From Actinomycetota bacterium (lineage in GTDB: Bacteria > Actinomycetota > Thermoleophilia > Gaiellales > Gaiellaceae), in NCBI GenBank assembly GCA_019237315.1, contig JAFAHG010000175.1, positions 1 through 34,171 of the forward strand: a stretch of DNA of 34,171 nt. The letters run 5' to 3'. This document shows positions 6,146 to 13,952 of this stretch, one piece after another (the first letter of the stretch is position 1; each line of letters starts with the position of its first letter). The notes under the pieces were generated by a model. The model was given only the letters and a program-made list of their open reading frames with translations, was not told where the DNA came from and did not search any database. The position numbers and the translations under genes were made by a program.

Positions 6146-8887
6146 TTAAGAGGCGACTGCGACCGGCGCCGCTGCGACCCGCGGAACCTGCAGCGCTCCG
6201 CTCGCGACGACGGATTCGAGGGCCCCGACGCAACGCGGGCAGAACTGCGTCCCCGACTTCGACCGCAGCTCCTCGAGCGCCGCCTCCATCGGCCGCGCGG
6301 GCCGGTAGACGCGCGTCGAGAGCATCGAGTCGAACGCGTCCGCGACGTGGATGATGCGGGCGCCGAGCGGGATGTCCTCCCCGGCGAGCTTGTCCGGATA
6401 GCCGTGGCCGTCGAAGCGCTCGTGGTGGTGGCGGATCGCCGGCACCGCGTCGTTCAGGAAGCCCAGGCGGTGGATGATCGATGCGCCTTCGTCGGCGTGG
6501 CGCGTCATCAGCGTCCACTCCTCGTCGGTCAGGCTGGCGGGCTTCAGGAGGATCGCGTCCGGAACGGCCAACTTGCCGATGTCGTGGAAGAGCGCCGCGT
6601 AGCCGAGGAGCTCGAGCTCCGTGTCGGACAGCGCGAGCTCGTCGCCGATCGCGAGGGCGATCTCTTGCACGCGGCGGGAGTGACCGGCCGTGTACTCGTC
6701 GCGCGCGTCGACCGTCGCCGAGAGCGACTCCATCGCCGCGGTCGAGCGCTCCTTGAGCTGCTTGTTCACCTGCTCGAGCGAGACGTTCTGCGACTGGATC
6801 GTCTCGGCGGCCTCGCGGAGCTTCTTCGTCGAGCGCTCGGTGTGGCGCAGGTAGGCCTCCTGCGTCTTGCGCATGAGGAGGAGCGGCAGGGCGAACACGA
6901 CGAGCGCCCACACGCCGATCGGCTTGTACGCCTCGTAGATCACGGCGGCGATCAGGCCGTACACACCGTAGTGGAGGACGAGCCAGCTGAACCGCTCACG
7001 CCACACGCGCCACGGGTTCTCGCGGCCCTCGACGGCGACGGCGAGCGCGAGGAGGCCGGTGTTGACGACGAAATACGCGAGCCCGGCAAGGACGCCCATA
7101 CCGATGTACGCAGGCTTGCCCTGACCGAAGACGTGGATCGAGAAGATCTCGGCGGCGGCGAGCGAGGCGAGCGTCAGCGCACCGACGTTGAACAGGAGCT
7201 GGTGGAAGAGGCTGCGGCGCGCGCTCCACTCGACCGCGGCCATCGTCACAGCGAGCGCGAGCGCCACGCGCGGACCGAGGATCGCGGCGCCCGCGAGGGC
7301 GCCGACTGCGCTCACCGAGATCGTGCCGGTCTGCTCGACTTCGAGCGAGAGGGCCTGGCCGACGCCGACGAGAACCACGATCGCGACGATGCCGAGGACG
7401 TCGGTGCTCGACCCGAGGAAGAGGCCGACGACGCCGATTGCCGTCCCGACGACGCCGACGAGGCCGACGAGGATGCCGAGCCGGCGGGGAACCCAGAAGA
7501 AGTGGGGCCCGGCAGGTGCGTGCGGACGCGGCGCGTTCCGGCGCTCGACCTCCGGCTTGACCTCAGGTGCGGGAGGCAGGACCCGAACCGGCTCGCTCGG
7601 CTCGTCGGGGAGGGTGACGAGGCGCGGCGCCCGGCGGTCCGGCTGGGCGAGCAGCGGCTCGTTCGACGCGTCGAGGACCCGGTTCCGGCCCTGCAGCTTG
7701 GCGCGGTAGACGGCAAGGTCGGCCTGGTGGACGAGCTCGTTCGCGTCCACCCCGTCCCGCGGGAATCCGGCGACGCCGAGTGACACGGTCGCGCGGATCG
7801 GCTCGTTCGAGGTCTCGACCTCGAACTCGGCGCGGGCCACGGCGCGGCGGATCCGCTCTGCGATCTCGAGCGCGTCCTGGGGTGTCGTCTCCGGGAGCAG
7901 GATCGCGAACTCCTCGCCGCCGAAGCGTGCGGGGATGTCGTACTCGCGGAGTTCCTCGCGGAAGATCTTGGCGATGCCGGCGAGTACCGCGTCCCCGGCG
8001 AGGTGGCCGTACGTGTTGTTGATGTCGCGCAGCAGGTCGAGGTCGGCCATGATCAGCGCCATCGGCCGGTCGAAGCGCGCGGCGCGGCCGAGCTCCTCGC
8101 GCAGCGCGCTTGCGAAGTGGCGCGCGTTGTAGAGCCCCGTCTTCGGGTCGACACGCGCCTCGGCCTGCAGCGCGGGCACCGAGAGGGAGCGGTGGACGAG
8201 GACGAGCGGGGCGAGCGCGAACGGCGTCAGCCACACGTCGTAGTGCCAGAGCATCGCGAACCCGACACCGAGCGCGCCGAGGACGAGGTCGGTCGAGAGG
8301 TTCTCGAAGGTGAAGAGTCCCGACTCGCGCAGCGACAGCCCACGCGCGAGGTGGAGCATCGGTGCGAGGAGGACGTGGTTCAGACCGACGAAGACGAGGC
8401 ATGCGGCGACGCCGGCGGCGAGCGGGACCGCTCCGTGCGGCGAGAGGACATGGCTCGTCCGGATGGCGTGGGCGACGCCCCAGGCGCCCATCGTGGCGAG
8501 CGTGTAGTTCGCGATGTTGAACGCCTGGATGTGGAACGGCAGCCGCCGCTTCAGCCAGTCCGGCACGTGCTGGACGAACGCCATCAGCGCGACGAGCTCC
8601 GGCGGGAGCAGAAGCGCAGCGGGCAGCAGGAAGACGCCCGTCGTGTGGTAGCTCTGGTTCCCCGGCGTCACGACGACGAAGATCTGGGCGACCGCCACCC
8701 CGACACTCAGGACGGCGAACGTCGCCCAGCCGTGCGTATCGGGGTTCAGGCGCGCGAGGAACGGGACCGTGGCCGCGATCGCGGCGCCGATGACGAGCCA
8801 GAAGTACGCGGCCGCCATGCGCGAGAGGCCCGACCCGCCCTCCTGGGCAGGGTCGGCGTACGTGACGTCACTCGGAATGGCACTCAT
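6146..8887 (-). CDS. membrane GGEEF / HD-GYP dual-domain c-di-GMP protein
   Basis: 913 residues in four blocks. A first membrane domain (about 28-235) has six or seven helices. A diguanylate cyclase domain (about 245-405) has RFGGEEFAIL with GGEEF at 323-327 and the inhibitory-site motif REYD five residues before it. A second membrane domain covers about 468-672. A short coiled linker leads to an HD-GYP-type domain (about 718-880) with FHDIGKLAVP at 767-776 and HHERFDGHGYP at about 821-831. Both catalytic motifs look intact, so it could make and degrade cyclic di-GMP. The two membrane domains resemble each other, so the gene may be a fusion of two related sensors. GTQFCPRC replaces the usual GTQFDP near the end. 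The ATG has GGAGGAG about 11 bases upstream. Confidence 0.93.
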   Translation of the reverse strand: MSAIPSDVTYADPAQEGGSGLSRMAAAYFWLVIGAAIAATVPFLARLNPDTHGWATFAVLSVGVAVAQIFVVVTPGNQSYHTTGVFLLPAALLLPPELVALMAFVQHVPDWLKRRLPFHIQAFNIANYTLATMGAWGVAHAIRTSHVLSPHGAVPLAAGVAACLVFVGLNHVLLAPMLHLARGLSLRESGLFTFENLSTDLVLGALGVGFAMLWHYDVWLTPFALAPLVLVHRSLSVPALQAEARVDPKTGLYNARHFASALREELGRAARFDRPMALIMADLDLLRDINNTYGHLAGDAVLAGIAKIFREELREYDIPARFGGEEFAILLPETTPQDALEIAERIRRAVARAEFEVETSNEPIRATVSLGVAGFPRDGVDANELVHQADLAVYRAKLQGRNRVLDASNEPLLAQPDRRAPRLVTLPDEPSEPVRVLPPAPEVKPEVERRNAPRPHAPAGPHFFWVPRRLGILVGLVGVVGTAIGVVGLFLGSSTDVLGIVAIVVLVGVGQALSLEVEQTGTISVSAVGALAGAAILGPRVALALAVTMAAVEWSARRSLFHQLLFNVGALTLASLAAAEIFSIHVFGQGKPAYIGMGVLAGLAYFVVNTGLLALAVAVEGRENPWRVWRERFSWLVLHYGVYGLIAAVIYEAYKPIGVWALVVFALPLLLMRKTQEAYLRHTERSTKKLREAAETIQSQNVSLEQVNKQLKERSTAAMESLSATVDARDEYTAGHSRRVQEIALAIGDELALSDTELELLGYAALFHDIGKLAVPDAILLKPASLTDEEWTLMTRHADEGASIIHRLGFLNDAVPAIRHHHERFDGHGYPDKLAGEDIPLGARIIHVADAFDSMLSTRVYRPARPMEAALEELRSKSGTQFCPRCVGALESVVASGALQVPRVAAAPVAVAS

Positions 8888-9093
8888 GCGCCCGCGTGCT
8901 CCTCCCCCACCGTGGTGCCGCAGTCCCCCCGCGGTTCCGTCGGAACGACGGCAACGCTATGGCGGATCGGTGCGGAACGCGTCCCCCGAAGGGGGGAGCG
9001 AACAGTTCTTGCCGAGTTCATACCGGCGAAGGACGAGAGGGAGACCGGTCGGGTCCCCCTCTCGCTCGCTCTGGTGGCGGCCGCAGCGCCCAT
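8884..9093 (-). CDS. possible small leader ORF (69 aa)
   Basis: ATG with AGGAG seven bases upstream. The frame ends in an ATGA overlap with the start of the GGEEF/HD-GYP gene, the layout of a translationally coupled leader. The product is Arg/Ser/Thr-rich and shows no fold. A strong hairpin (9034-9064) lies inside it, so it may be fortuitous. Confidence 0.22.
   Translation of the reverse strand: MGAAAATRASERGTRPVSLSSFAGMNSARTVRSPLRGTRSAPIRHSVAVVPTEPRGDCGTTVGEEHAGA
9034..9064 (-). terminator. 13-bp imperfect hairpin after the subtilase gene
   Basis: CGAGAGGGAGACC pairs with GGTCCCCCTCTCG at 12 of 13 positions around a five-base loop. It begins 68 bases after the stop of the minus-strand subtilase gene, a suitable place for its terminator. 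There is no true T tract (TCCTTC follows). A second hairpin, CCCCC-GAA-GGGGG, lies at 8983-8995. Confidence 0.45.
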
Positions 9094-9131
9094 TGCACCA
9101 CTCCTATCGGCGCCGGAGCCGCGTTTCTTGA

Positions 9132-11672
9132 CTAGTGCGTGAGCGTGGTCACGGCCGACGTGACCGTGAAGGTCGCCGTCGTCGTGGTGGTCGAGGTCGT
9201 GGTCGTCGCCGCCGGCGGGTCGAGCAGGGCCTGCGCTGCGTCGAGGACGTCCGGCGGCACCGACGTCGGGTCGAAGTTCGGGTCGCTCAACATCGCCGCC
9301 ACGTCTGCGGGTGCCAGGCCGAGCCGCGACGTGTCCGCCGTGTTGTCGCCCTCCGCCGCATCCTCCCTCGAGGCGGACGTGGCCGCGACGCTGTTCCACG
9401 AGGCCGAGTTCCACGATGCTGAGTTCCACGACGCCGAGTTCCACGAGGCGCTGTTCCAAGAGACGGAGTTCCAGGAGGCACTGTTCCACGAGGCCGAGTT
9501 CCACGACGCTGAGTTCCACGAGGCGCTGTTCCACGACGCGCCCGACTGCGCGGCGCTGTTCCACGACGCGGCGTTGAAGATGATGCTGCTGCCGGAGCCT
9601 CCGTTCGACGTCGTGAGGTAGTTGTCGAGCCCGAGGTTCGGGTTCGGCGGGTTGTTCACCCTCACCGCCTGGTCGCCCTGGACGATGCCGACCCCGCCCG
9701 CACCGTTCAGCGAGGCGCCGGCCTTCGCGGTGAGCATCAGCGCGCCCTTGACCTGGTCGGGCGTCCACGTCGGATGCTGGGCGAGGACGTTCGCGGCGTC
9801 GCCTGCGACGACCGGCGCCGCGAACGACGTCCCGGAGAGCTGGATGTACGTGCCCTGGGCGAGCGCCGCGAGCGTCTTCGGATCGGGGTTCTGTCCGCCG
9901 AGCGAGGCAAGCGCCGTGCCCGCGATGATGCTGTCGGGGCGCTCGGTCAGGAGGGTCGAGCCGGCCGGCTGCGGAGCGACCATGTAGCGGCCGGGTGCCG
10001 AGATCTCGGGCTTGAAGAATCCGTCCGGCGTGTACCCGTAGGCCGACCAGGGGGCCATGAAGGCCTTCTTGGGATCGGTCGAGTGATCGGTGTCGGCCGC
10101 GCCGACGGTGATGACGAACGGGTCGTCGCCCGGGCTGTAGATGACGCCGCTCGGCGAGCCGTCGGTGTTGCCGTAGTTGCCGGCCGCCACGACGACGGTG
10201 ATTCCGTGGAACCACAACTGCTCCACCGCGCGGTCGAGCGGGTCGATGTAGAAGGGCGCGGTGATGTCGCTGTGCAGCGAGAAGTTCGCGACCTTGATGT
10301 TGTAGGTCGACGCGTTGTTCAGGATCCACTGGCAGGCGTTGATGATGTCGCTCGTCAGGCCCATGCCGTCCGCGCCCATCACCTTCACGCTGACGAGGTT
10401 CGCGGCCGGGTTCGAGCCCGTAATGCCGGCGAGGCCGTCGGCTGCGATGCCGGCGACGAAGGTGCCGTGGCCGTTGTCGTCCTGCGTGCCCTGGCCGTCG
10501 GCGAGCGTGCTGAGGTCGACGGAAGCGACGACGCGTCCGCCGAAGTCGGGGAGCGACGAGGCGATGCCCGAGTCGACGATGGCGATCGACGGAACGTTCT
10601 TGACGAAGTTCGGGTCCTTGTCGGGACCCCAGTTCTGGGCGCTGTGCGACTCGTACGGCCAGAGCTGCGTCGAGGTGTAGTTCACCGGCGCGGTCGCGGC
10701 GGACTGGGTCGGAGCATTCGGCGTGATCGCGAGCAGCCCAGCCGGATGCGCGGCCAGGTTCACGATCTCGTCGCCCGTCAAGGTCGCGGCGACGCCGCTG
10801 ATCGACGAGAACTCAGCAGTGATCTGCTGCTGCAGGATCTGGTCGCTGAGTTGGCGGACGCCGGCGTGGGCGCTGCTGTCGGCCGCCTGCGCCTGCGTGA
10901 TGGCGGCCTGCGCGGCGGCGACGGCCTGCTGCGCCTGCGCGACGACCTGCGCCTTCTGCTGTGCGTGCGCCTGAGCCTGGGCGGCGTCCTGCTGGGCTTG
11001 GGTCGCCTTCTGTGCGAGGTCCTTCGCGGCGTTTGCGGCCTGGTTGGCGGCGTCGCTCGCCTTTTGCGCGGCGTTCTTGTCGGTGCCGGCGCCGGCGATC
11101 TTCGCCGCAGTTGCAAGTTGCGCCGCGGTGGCCTGTGCGGCAGCCGCCGCCTTTGCAGCCTGTGACGCAGCTTGTGCCTTCGTGGCCACCACTGCCTGGG
11201 GCTGAGCCAGGTCGCTCTGTGCCTGCGTCAGCTTCTGCTTGACCTGTGCGAGCTGCTGAAGTGCCTGCTGCACGTTCTGGTCGGCCTGGGTGGCAGCGTC
11301 CGCGAGCTGGTGGTTGGCCTGCGCGGCGAACTGCGCCACCTGCTGCGCGACATGATCGGCATCGCTGCTGCCGTCGCCCTGGACGATCACGTTGAACATG
11401 GCGTGGGGGCTCGTCTGCGCCTGCACGAGGAGCTGGCTCGAGATGTAGAGACTGCTCGAGCCGGAGCCGTTTGCGTCCTTCACGGCGGTCGTCCGTCCGA
11501 TGGCGCTCCACGGCAGAAGCATGGCGGCGATGGTCGCGCCCGTGAGCACGACGAGGGAACGTCCGCCCTTGCCCCACAGAACGCTCCCGCGCGCACCGTC
11601 GCCGCGCCTTCCCCCCGTCCCCCAGAGGGCGCTCGCCCTCGTGCCGTGCGCCGAACCCTCGCTCCTCGACAT
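9132..11672 (-). CDS. secreted S8 (subtilisin-like) protease with coiled coil and SWN repeats
   Basis: 846 residues from ATG 11672. An Arg/Gly-rich N terminus carries two LWGxGGR motifs (about 16-22 and 32-38), directly followed by a hydrophobic signal segment (about 39-57). Residues about 105-280 are almost pure Ala/Gln/Lys/Asp and should form a long coiled coil. The peptidase domain has AIVDSGIA (Asp 367), DDNGHGTFVAGIA (His 402), VVAAGNYGN (Asn 499) and QLSGTSFAAPVVAG (Ser 616), a complete subtilase triad. Residues about 703-760 contain eleven SWNS units. The C terminus is Thr-rich (a run of T and S), probably a linker or glycosylated tail. It is most likely exported. There is no sortase motif. 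Upstream in-frame codons to 11762 do not look like protein. Confidence 0.92.
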   Translation of the reverse strand: MSRSEGSAHGTRASALWGTGGRRGDGARGSVLWGKGGRSLVVLTGATIAAMLLPWSAIGRTTAVKDANGSGSSSLYISSQLLVQAQTSPHAMFNVIVQGDGSSDADHVAQQVAQFAAQANHQLADAATQADQNVQQALQQLAQVKQKLTQAQSDLAQPQAVVATKAQAASQAAKAAAAAQATAAQLATAAKIAGAGTDKNAAQKASDAANQAANAAKDLAQKATQAQQDAAQAQAHAQQKAQVVAQAQQAVAAAQAAITQAQAADSSAHAGVRQLSDQILQQQITAEFSSISGVAATLTGDEIVNLAAHPAGLLAITPNAPTQSAATAPVNYTSTQLWPYESHSAQNWGPDKDPNFVKNVPSIAIVDSGIASSLPDFGGRVVASVDLSTLADGQGTQDDNGHGTFVAGIAADGLAGITGSNPAANLVSVKVMGADGMGLTSDIINACQWILNNASTYNIKVANFSLHSDITAPFYIDPLDRAVEQLWFHGITVVVAAGNYGNTDGSPSGVIYSPGDDPFVITVGAADTDHSTDPKKAFMAPWSAYGYTPDGFFKPEISAPGRYMVAPQPAGSTLLTERPDSIIAGTALASLGGQNPDPKTLAALAQGTYIQLSGTSFAAPVVAGDAANVLAQHPTWTPDQVKGALMLTAKAGASLNGAGGVGIVQGDQAVRVNNPPNPNLGLDNYLTTSNGGSGSSIIFNAASWNSAAQSGASWNSASWNSASWNSASWNSASWNSVSWNSASWNSASWNSASWNSASWNSVAATSASREDAAEGDNTADTSRLGLAPADVAAMLSDPNFDPTSVPPDVLDAAQALLDPPAATTTTSTTTTTATFTVTSAVTTLTH
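9393..9566 (-). repeat. tandem 15-bp repeat encoding (A/V)SWNS
   Basis: Eleven SWNS motifs, ten of them in an unbroken five-residue period, near the C terminus of the subtilase. One unit has V in place of A, and the first is separated from the rest by AAQSG. The DNA repeat has scattered silent changes, so it is not a fresh slippage product. A Trp/Asn period of five suggests a stacked beta or solenoid-like surface element. Confidence 0.9.
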
Positions 11673-11817
11673 GCCCCTCGTATCCCCCTTCCGCGCTACC
11701 CCGCGCGGTTCCGCAGTTGCCGCTGAAAAAGCCCGCGGAACGTAGGACAGGCCCCGGGGCAACGCTTCCCCTTTTCGGGGGAGGTCACATGGCCTACCCC
11801 GAAGTTCCCCCGTCCGA

Positions 11818-11847
11818 GTGACTCGAAAGAGGGAGCAAAGCTACCCT
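11818..11847 (+). promoter_or_regulatory. candidate promoter for leaderless murT
   Basis: TACCCT at 11842-11847 fits the actinobacterial -10 pattern TAnnnT. GTGACT at 11818-11823, 18 bases before it, resembles TTGACA at four of six positions. The ATG of murT begins six bases after the -10 box, where transcription should start, and no ribosome binding site is near it, so a leaderless mRNA is likely. Confidence 0.45.
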
Positions 11848-11853
11848 CATCTG

Positions 11854-13215
11854 ATGCGTCTCCCGCTCGCGGTGGAAGTCGCCGGTGCGCGTGCGGCGGG
11901 AGCGCTGTCGCGTCTCGTCGGTGCCGGAGGCGGCACGACGGTGCCGGGCAAGCTCCTCTGGAAGGTCGATCCGGATGCGATCGACCGGCTCGCGGCCCGT
12001 CTGCCGCAAGGCGCCGTCCTCGTCTCGGCAACGAACGGGAAGACGACGACCGCCGCGATGGTGGCGGAGATCATCGGGGGGCGCGTGCGGCTCGCGCACA
12101 ACGCCGCCGGCGCCAACCTCGTGTCGGGCATCGCATCGACGCTCCTTGCCTCGCGCGATGCCGAGCTCGGCCTGTTCGAGGTCGACGAGGCAGCATTGCC
12201 GGAGGTCGCCGAGCGGGTGCGCCCTCGGGCGCTCTGCCTCGGGAACCTCTTTCGCGACCAGCTCGATCGCTACGGCGAGCTCGAGCTGATCGCCGAGCGC
12301 TGGCGACGCACCGTCTCGGCGCTCCCGGGGGCGCGGCTTGCCGTGAACGGGGACGACCCGCTGGTCGGCGACCTGGGCGAGGGACGTGCCCTCGCGTTCG
12401 GTGTCGACGACCCGCGCGTCGCGCGCTCCGGGCTGCAGCACGCCGCCGACTCCATCCACTGCGTCCGCTGCGGCACGCCGTACGACTACGCGGCGGCGTA
12501 CGTCGGGCACCTCGGCGACTACGCGTGCCCGACGTGCGGCCATTCGCGCCCGTCCCTCGCCCTCGCTGCTCGCGACGTCGAGTTGCACGGTCTCGACGGC
12601 GTCGCGTTCACGCTCGCGACCGACTCCGAGTCCGCCCGGGTGCGTCTCGCCGTCCCCGGCCTCTACAACGTCTACAACGCACTCGCTGCGACGGCGCTCG
12701 CGCTCGTGCTCGACGTGCCGCTCTCGGATGCGGCGAGCGGGCTCGAACGCTTCTCCGCCGCCTTTGGCCGCTTCGAGCGCATCCCGGTCGGCGACCGGCG
12801 CCTGCTTCTCCTCCTGATCAAGAACCCCGCAGGGGCGAACGAGGCGATCCGCACGCTGCTCGAGGGCGAGCGCTTCGGTACGGCCGTGGTCGCGCTCAAC
12901 GACGAGATCGCGGACGGGCGCGACGTCTCCTGGATCTGGGACGTCGACTTCGAGCCCTTCGCGGCGCGGCTCGACCGGCTCGTGGCGACGGGCTCGCGAG
13001 CGGCCGAGCTCGCGCTCCGCTTCCGCTACGGCGGGCTTCCCGAGGAGCGGATCGAGGTCGTGCCCGAGCTCGCCCAGGCGCTCGACCGCGGCCTCCAGTT
13101 GACACCGGCCGGCGGCGAGCTCGTCGTCCTCCCGACCTACACCGCGATGCTCGCCCTGCGCCGTATCGTCGCGCGGCGCGGGCACACGACGAACTACTGG
13201 GAGCGTGCGGCTTGA
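11854..13215 (+). CDS. murT: lipid II isoglutaminyl synthase, MurT subunit
   Basis: 453 residues. The Mur-ligase-like subunit activates the D-Glu carboxylate of lipid II with ATP and receives ammonia from GatD, giving D-isoglutamine in the stem peptide. Visible parts are the P-loop ATNGKTTT (59-66), HNAAGANLVSGIAS (82-95), a four-cysteine zinc ribbon (C203, C206, C225, C228) inserted in the central domain, KNPAGANEAIRTL, and the C-terminal domain with DVSWIWDVDFEPF, which carries the conserved Asp-Trp region of MurT. GTG 11818 is an in-frame alternative, but MRLPLAVEVAGARAAG aligns with usual MurT starts. It overlaps gatD by four bases. Confidence 0.95.
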   Translation: MRLPLAVEVAGARAAGALSRLVGAGGGTTVPGKLLWKVDPDAIDRLAARLPQGAVLVSATNGKTTTAAMVAEIIGGRVRLAHNAAGANLVSGIASTLLASRDAELGLFEVDEAALPEVAERVRPRALCLGNLFRDQLDRYGELELIAERWRRTVSALPGARLAVNGDDPLVGDLGEGRALAFGVDDPRVARSGLQHAADSIHCVRCGTPYDYAAAYVGHLGDYACPTCGHSRPSLALAARDVELHGLDGVAFTLATDSESARVRLAVPGLYNVYNALAATALALVLDVPLSDAASGLERFSAAFGRFERIPVGDRRLLLLLIKNPAGANEAIRTLLEGERFGTAVVALNDEIADGRDVSWIWDVDFEPFAARLDRLVATGSRAAELALRFRYGGLPEERIEVVPELAQALDRGLQLTPAGGELVVLPTYTAMLALRRIVARRGHTTNYWERAA

Positions 13216-13952
13216 AGATCGTGGTCGGGCATCTCTATCCGGACTACCTGAACATCTACGCGGATCGCGGCAACATCGCCGTCCTCTCGGCGCGCGCGCA
13301 GGCACGGGGGCACGAGCTCGAGGTGCGGCCGATCTCGCTCGGCGACGCGGTACCGACGGGCATCGACCTCTTCTATGTGGGCGGCGGACAGGACCGCGAG
13401 CAGGCCCTCGTCGCGGTCGACCTCGCGACGAAGGCGGACGCGCTGCGCGAGGCTGTCGAGAGCGGGTCGGCGTTCCTCGCCGTGTGCGGCGGCTACCAGC
13501 TCCTCGGACGCTTCTACCGCGACCGTCTCGGCAGTGAGCTCCCGGGGATCGGGCTGCTGCCTCTCTCGACCGTGGCGGGCGAGCGGCGGATGATCGGCGA
13601 CGTGCTGCTCGCGTGCGACTGGGCCGGTGGCCGGACCCTCGCAGGCTTCGAGAACCACGCGGGGCGCACCCACCTCGACGAGGGTGCGGAGCCGCTCGGC
13701 CGCGTGCTCGCCGGATTCGGCAACGACGGCGCGTCGGGGTTCGAAGGCTGCCGCGCCGGGCGTGTGTACGGCACGTACCTGCACGGCCCGCTGCTGCCGC
13801 GGAACGGCTGGTTCGCCGATCGGGTCCTGGCCGACGCACTCGCGCACGTGACGGGTGAGGAGCAGGAGCTCGCCCCGCTCGAGGACGAGCTCGAGTCAGC
13901 GGCTCACGCCGTCTCTGCGGAACGTGCGCGCAGACGCGGCGGGCGCTTCTGA
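13212..13952 (+). CDS. gatD: lipid II isoglutaminyl synthase, glutaminase subunit GatD
   Basis: 246 residues. Class I (CobB/CobQ-like) glutaminase that supplies ammonia to MurT. KIVVGHLYPDYLNIYADRGN is the typical GatD N terminus; YVGGGQDREQ, FLAVCGGYQLLG with the nucleophile Cys 92, and GTYLHGPLLPRN with the catalytic His 191 follow. The start is TTG 13212, forming a TTGA overlap with the murT stop; GTG 13221 is the next option but would cut the first strand. The 3' end overlaps the opposing membrane-protein gene by 49 bases. Confidence 0.94.
   Translation: MKIVVGHLYPDYLNIYADRGNIAVLSARAQARGHELEVRPISLGDAVPTGIDLFYVGGGQDREQALVAVDLATKADALREAVESGSAFLAVCGGYQLLGRFYRDRLGSELPGIGLLPLSTVAGERRMIGDVLLACDWAGGRTLAGFENHAGRTHLDEGAEPLGRVLAGFGNDGASGFEGCRAGRVYGTYLHGPLLPRNGWFADRVLADALAHVTGEEQELAPLEDELESAAHAVSAERARRRGGRF

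Noticed and set aside
8888-9093. Cyclic di-GMP riboswitch before the GGEEF/HD-GYP gene
   Set aside because: Hairpins are present, but the conserved core of the known c-di-GMP-I riboswitch was not found when read on the minus strand.
9393-9566. CRISPR-like array
   Set aside because: The 15-base period is in frame within the subtilase and has no spacers.
11794-13839. Long minus-strand frame opposite murT-gatD
   Set aside because: Low-complexity Arg/Ala composition and full overlap with two well-recognised genes.
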